A stretch of DNA of 5,995 nt, from NCBI GenBank assembly GCA_913054485.1, contig CAJXHQ010000208.1, positions 1 to 5,995 of the forward strand, in the 5' to 3' direction. Below the pieces are notes generated by a model. That model saw nothing but the letters and a program-made list of their open reading frames with translations. It ran no database searches and had not been told where the DNA came from. Below, in pieces: positions 5,364 to 5,995 of the stretch. Origin of the DNA: an uncultured Paracoccaceae bacterium (lineage in GTDB: Bacteria; Pseudomonadota; Alphaproteobacteria; Rhodobacterales; Rhodobacteraceae). Made by a program: the position numbers and the translations under genes. Every line of letters begins with the position of its first letter. Position 1 is the first letter of the stretch.

Positions 5364-5507
5364 CTAGCGCCAGAAAGCCGCCCATTCGATCAGGTCGAAC
5401 AGTTTCTTGCCCAGGAAAATCAGGTGATCCGGGCCGGACAGGAAGAGGTCCAGCGCAATTGCGGCGATCAGCACACCGCCCAGCACTACCGCGATCCTGT
5501 TTGTCAT
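5364..5507 (-). CDS. 47-residue single-pass membrane protein, function unknown
   Basis: On the minus strand an ATG at 5507 opens a 47-codon frame ending in TAG at 5364. Residues 1-4 (MTNR) are polar and basic. Residues 5-23 (IAVVLGGVLIAAIALDLFL) form one convincing transmembrane helix, although it includes Asp20. Residues 29-47 (LIFLGKKLFDLIEWAAFWR) look like a second, amphipathic helix ending in aromatic residues and Arg. A purine-rich AGAGAGGG lies six bases before the ATG. I recall similar proteins of about 50 residues near gap in Rhodobacteraceae, which supports a real gene, but this is memory rather than a search. It lies 85 bases downstream of gap on the same strand, with a hairpin between, so it may be expressed by read-through or from its own promoter. 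Inner-membrane location is inferred; function is unknown. Confidence 0.72.
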   Translation of the reverse strand: MTNRIAVVLGGVLIAAIALDLFLSGPDHLIFLGKKLFDLIEWAAFWR

Positions 5508-5528
5508 GGCGGCCCTCTCTAAACAGCT

Positions 5529-5558
5529 GCGCCCGGCCAGATATGCCTGACCGGGCGC
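5529..5558 (-). terminator. Hairpin after gap, probable terminator or attenuator
   Basis: Read on the minus strand, GCGCCCGGTCAG pairs with CTGGCCGGGCGC over 12 positions, including one G-U pair, around the loop GCATAT. It begins 35 bases after the gap stop and is followed by AGCUGUUUAGAG, a poor U-tract. It then ends 21 bases before the 47-codon gene. It could terminate gap transcription, or leak partially so that the downstream small gene is expressed at a lower level. Confidence 0.6.
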
Positions 5559-5592
5559 GAAATCTCAAGCTTTGCGGGCGGTTAGGGCGGGA

Positions 5593-5995
5593 TCAGCCCA
5601 ATTTGCCCATGGCCACGGCCACATCGGCCATGCGCACCGAGAAGCCCCATTCGTTGTCGTACCAGGCCAGTACGCGCACGGTGCGGCCGCCAACGACGCG
5701 GGTCTGGTCCGGCGCGAAGATCGAGCTTTCGGGCGAATGGTTGAAATCGGTGGAGACCAGCGGCGCCGGCTCGTAGCCCAGAACACCCTTCATGTGGGTT
5801 TCGGAGGCTTCTTTCATCGCCGCGTTGATCTGTTCGACCGTGACGTCGCGCGCGGCCTGGAAGGTCAGGTCCACGGCCGAGACATTCGGGGTCGGCACGC
5901 GGATGGCGGAGCCGTCCAGGCGGCCTTTGAGGCCCGGCAGCACCTCGCCCAGGGCCTTGGCGGCACCGGTGGAGGTGGGGATCATCGACATCGCC
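5593..5995 (-). CDS. gap: Glyceraldehyde-3-phosphate dehydrogenase, C-terminal part
   Basis: This enzyme converts glyceraldehyde-3-phosphate, phosphate and NAD+ to 1,3-bisphosphoglycerate in cytoplasmic glycolysis, or the reverse in gluconeogenesis. Only the last 133 codons of about 333 are in the window; the frame is open at 5995 and the 5' end lies outside. The visible part starts in the highly conserved AMSMIPTSTGAAKALGEVLP stretch. It continues with the substrate-site RVPTPNVSAVDLTF, the catalytic-domain helix, DFNHSPESSIFA, and the C-terminal VLAWYDNEWGFSVRMADVAVAMGKLG, which contains the NAD-contacting Asn of WYDNEWG. The nucleophilic Cys and its His partner lie outside the window. No frameshift is visible. 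The symbol gap is used broadly; which paralogue this is (gapA or gapB type) cannot be decided from this part. Confidence 0.96.
   Translation of the reverse strand, partial: AMSMIPTSTGAAKALGEVLPGLKGRLDGSAIRVPTPNVSAVDLTFQAARDVTVEQINAAMKEASETHMKGVLGYEPAPLVSTDFNHSPESSIFAPDQTRVVGGRTVRVLAWYDNEWGFSVRMADVAVAMGKLG

Overview
The window looks like ordinary chromosome from a GC-rich alphaproteobacterium, most likely Rhodobacteraceae (Roseobacter group: Phaeobacter, Leisingera or Ruegeria type). This rests on the high G+C, the protein sequence style, and the mix of a MmsA dehydrogenase beside a divergent LysR gene, a free-standing CBS-pair protein, CoaD, and Gap followed by a very short membrane-protein gene. 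The taxonomic call is inference. There are no rRNA or tRNA genes, no mobile elements and no CRISPR array, and no gene-free stretch exceeds about 140 bases.

Layout. Bases 1-1463 (minus) carry nearly all of mmsA, the CoA-acylating methylmalonate-semialdehyde dehydrogenase; only its last dozen or so codons are missing. A 136-base divergent intergenic region separates it from a LysR-type regulator gene (1600-2496, plus). That region has an unusual set of CTTGC/GCAAG half-sites placed where a LysR protein would be expected to bind to control mmsA. A two-CBS-domain protein follows (2559-2993), then a strong hairpin terminator (3020-3049). Next come an exported alpha/beta-hydrolase (3107-4144), coaD for coenzyme A synthesis (4251-4745) with its own terminator, and a small exported Cys/Trp-rich protein (4880-5362). 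On the minus strand, a 47-codon single-pass membrane protein gene (5364-5507) ends one base from the stop of that exported protein. It lies downstream of the 3' end of gap (5593-5995, cut by the window edge).

How they fit together. The only clear regulatory unit is lysR/mmsA, a divergent activator-target pair likely serving valine, beta-alanine or inositol-derived semialdehyde breakdown. MmsA consumes CoA and CoaD helps make it, but several hundred bases, terminators and separate ribosome sites lie between them, so this is probably coincidence. The remaining genes look like separate transcription units. No new multi-gene system is visible. The items most worth a second look are the repeated inverted repeats around the lysR start, the very short membrane protein, and the two exported proteins with four cysteines each.
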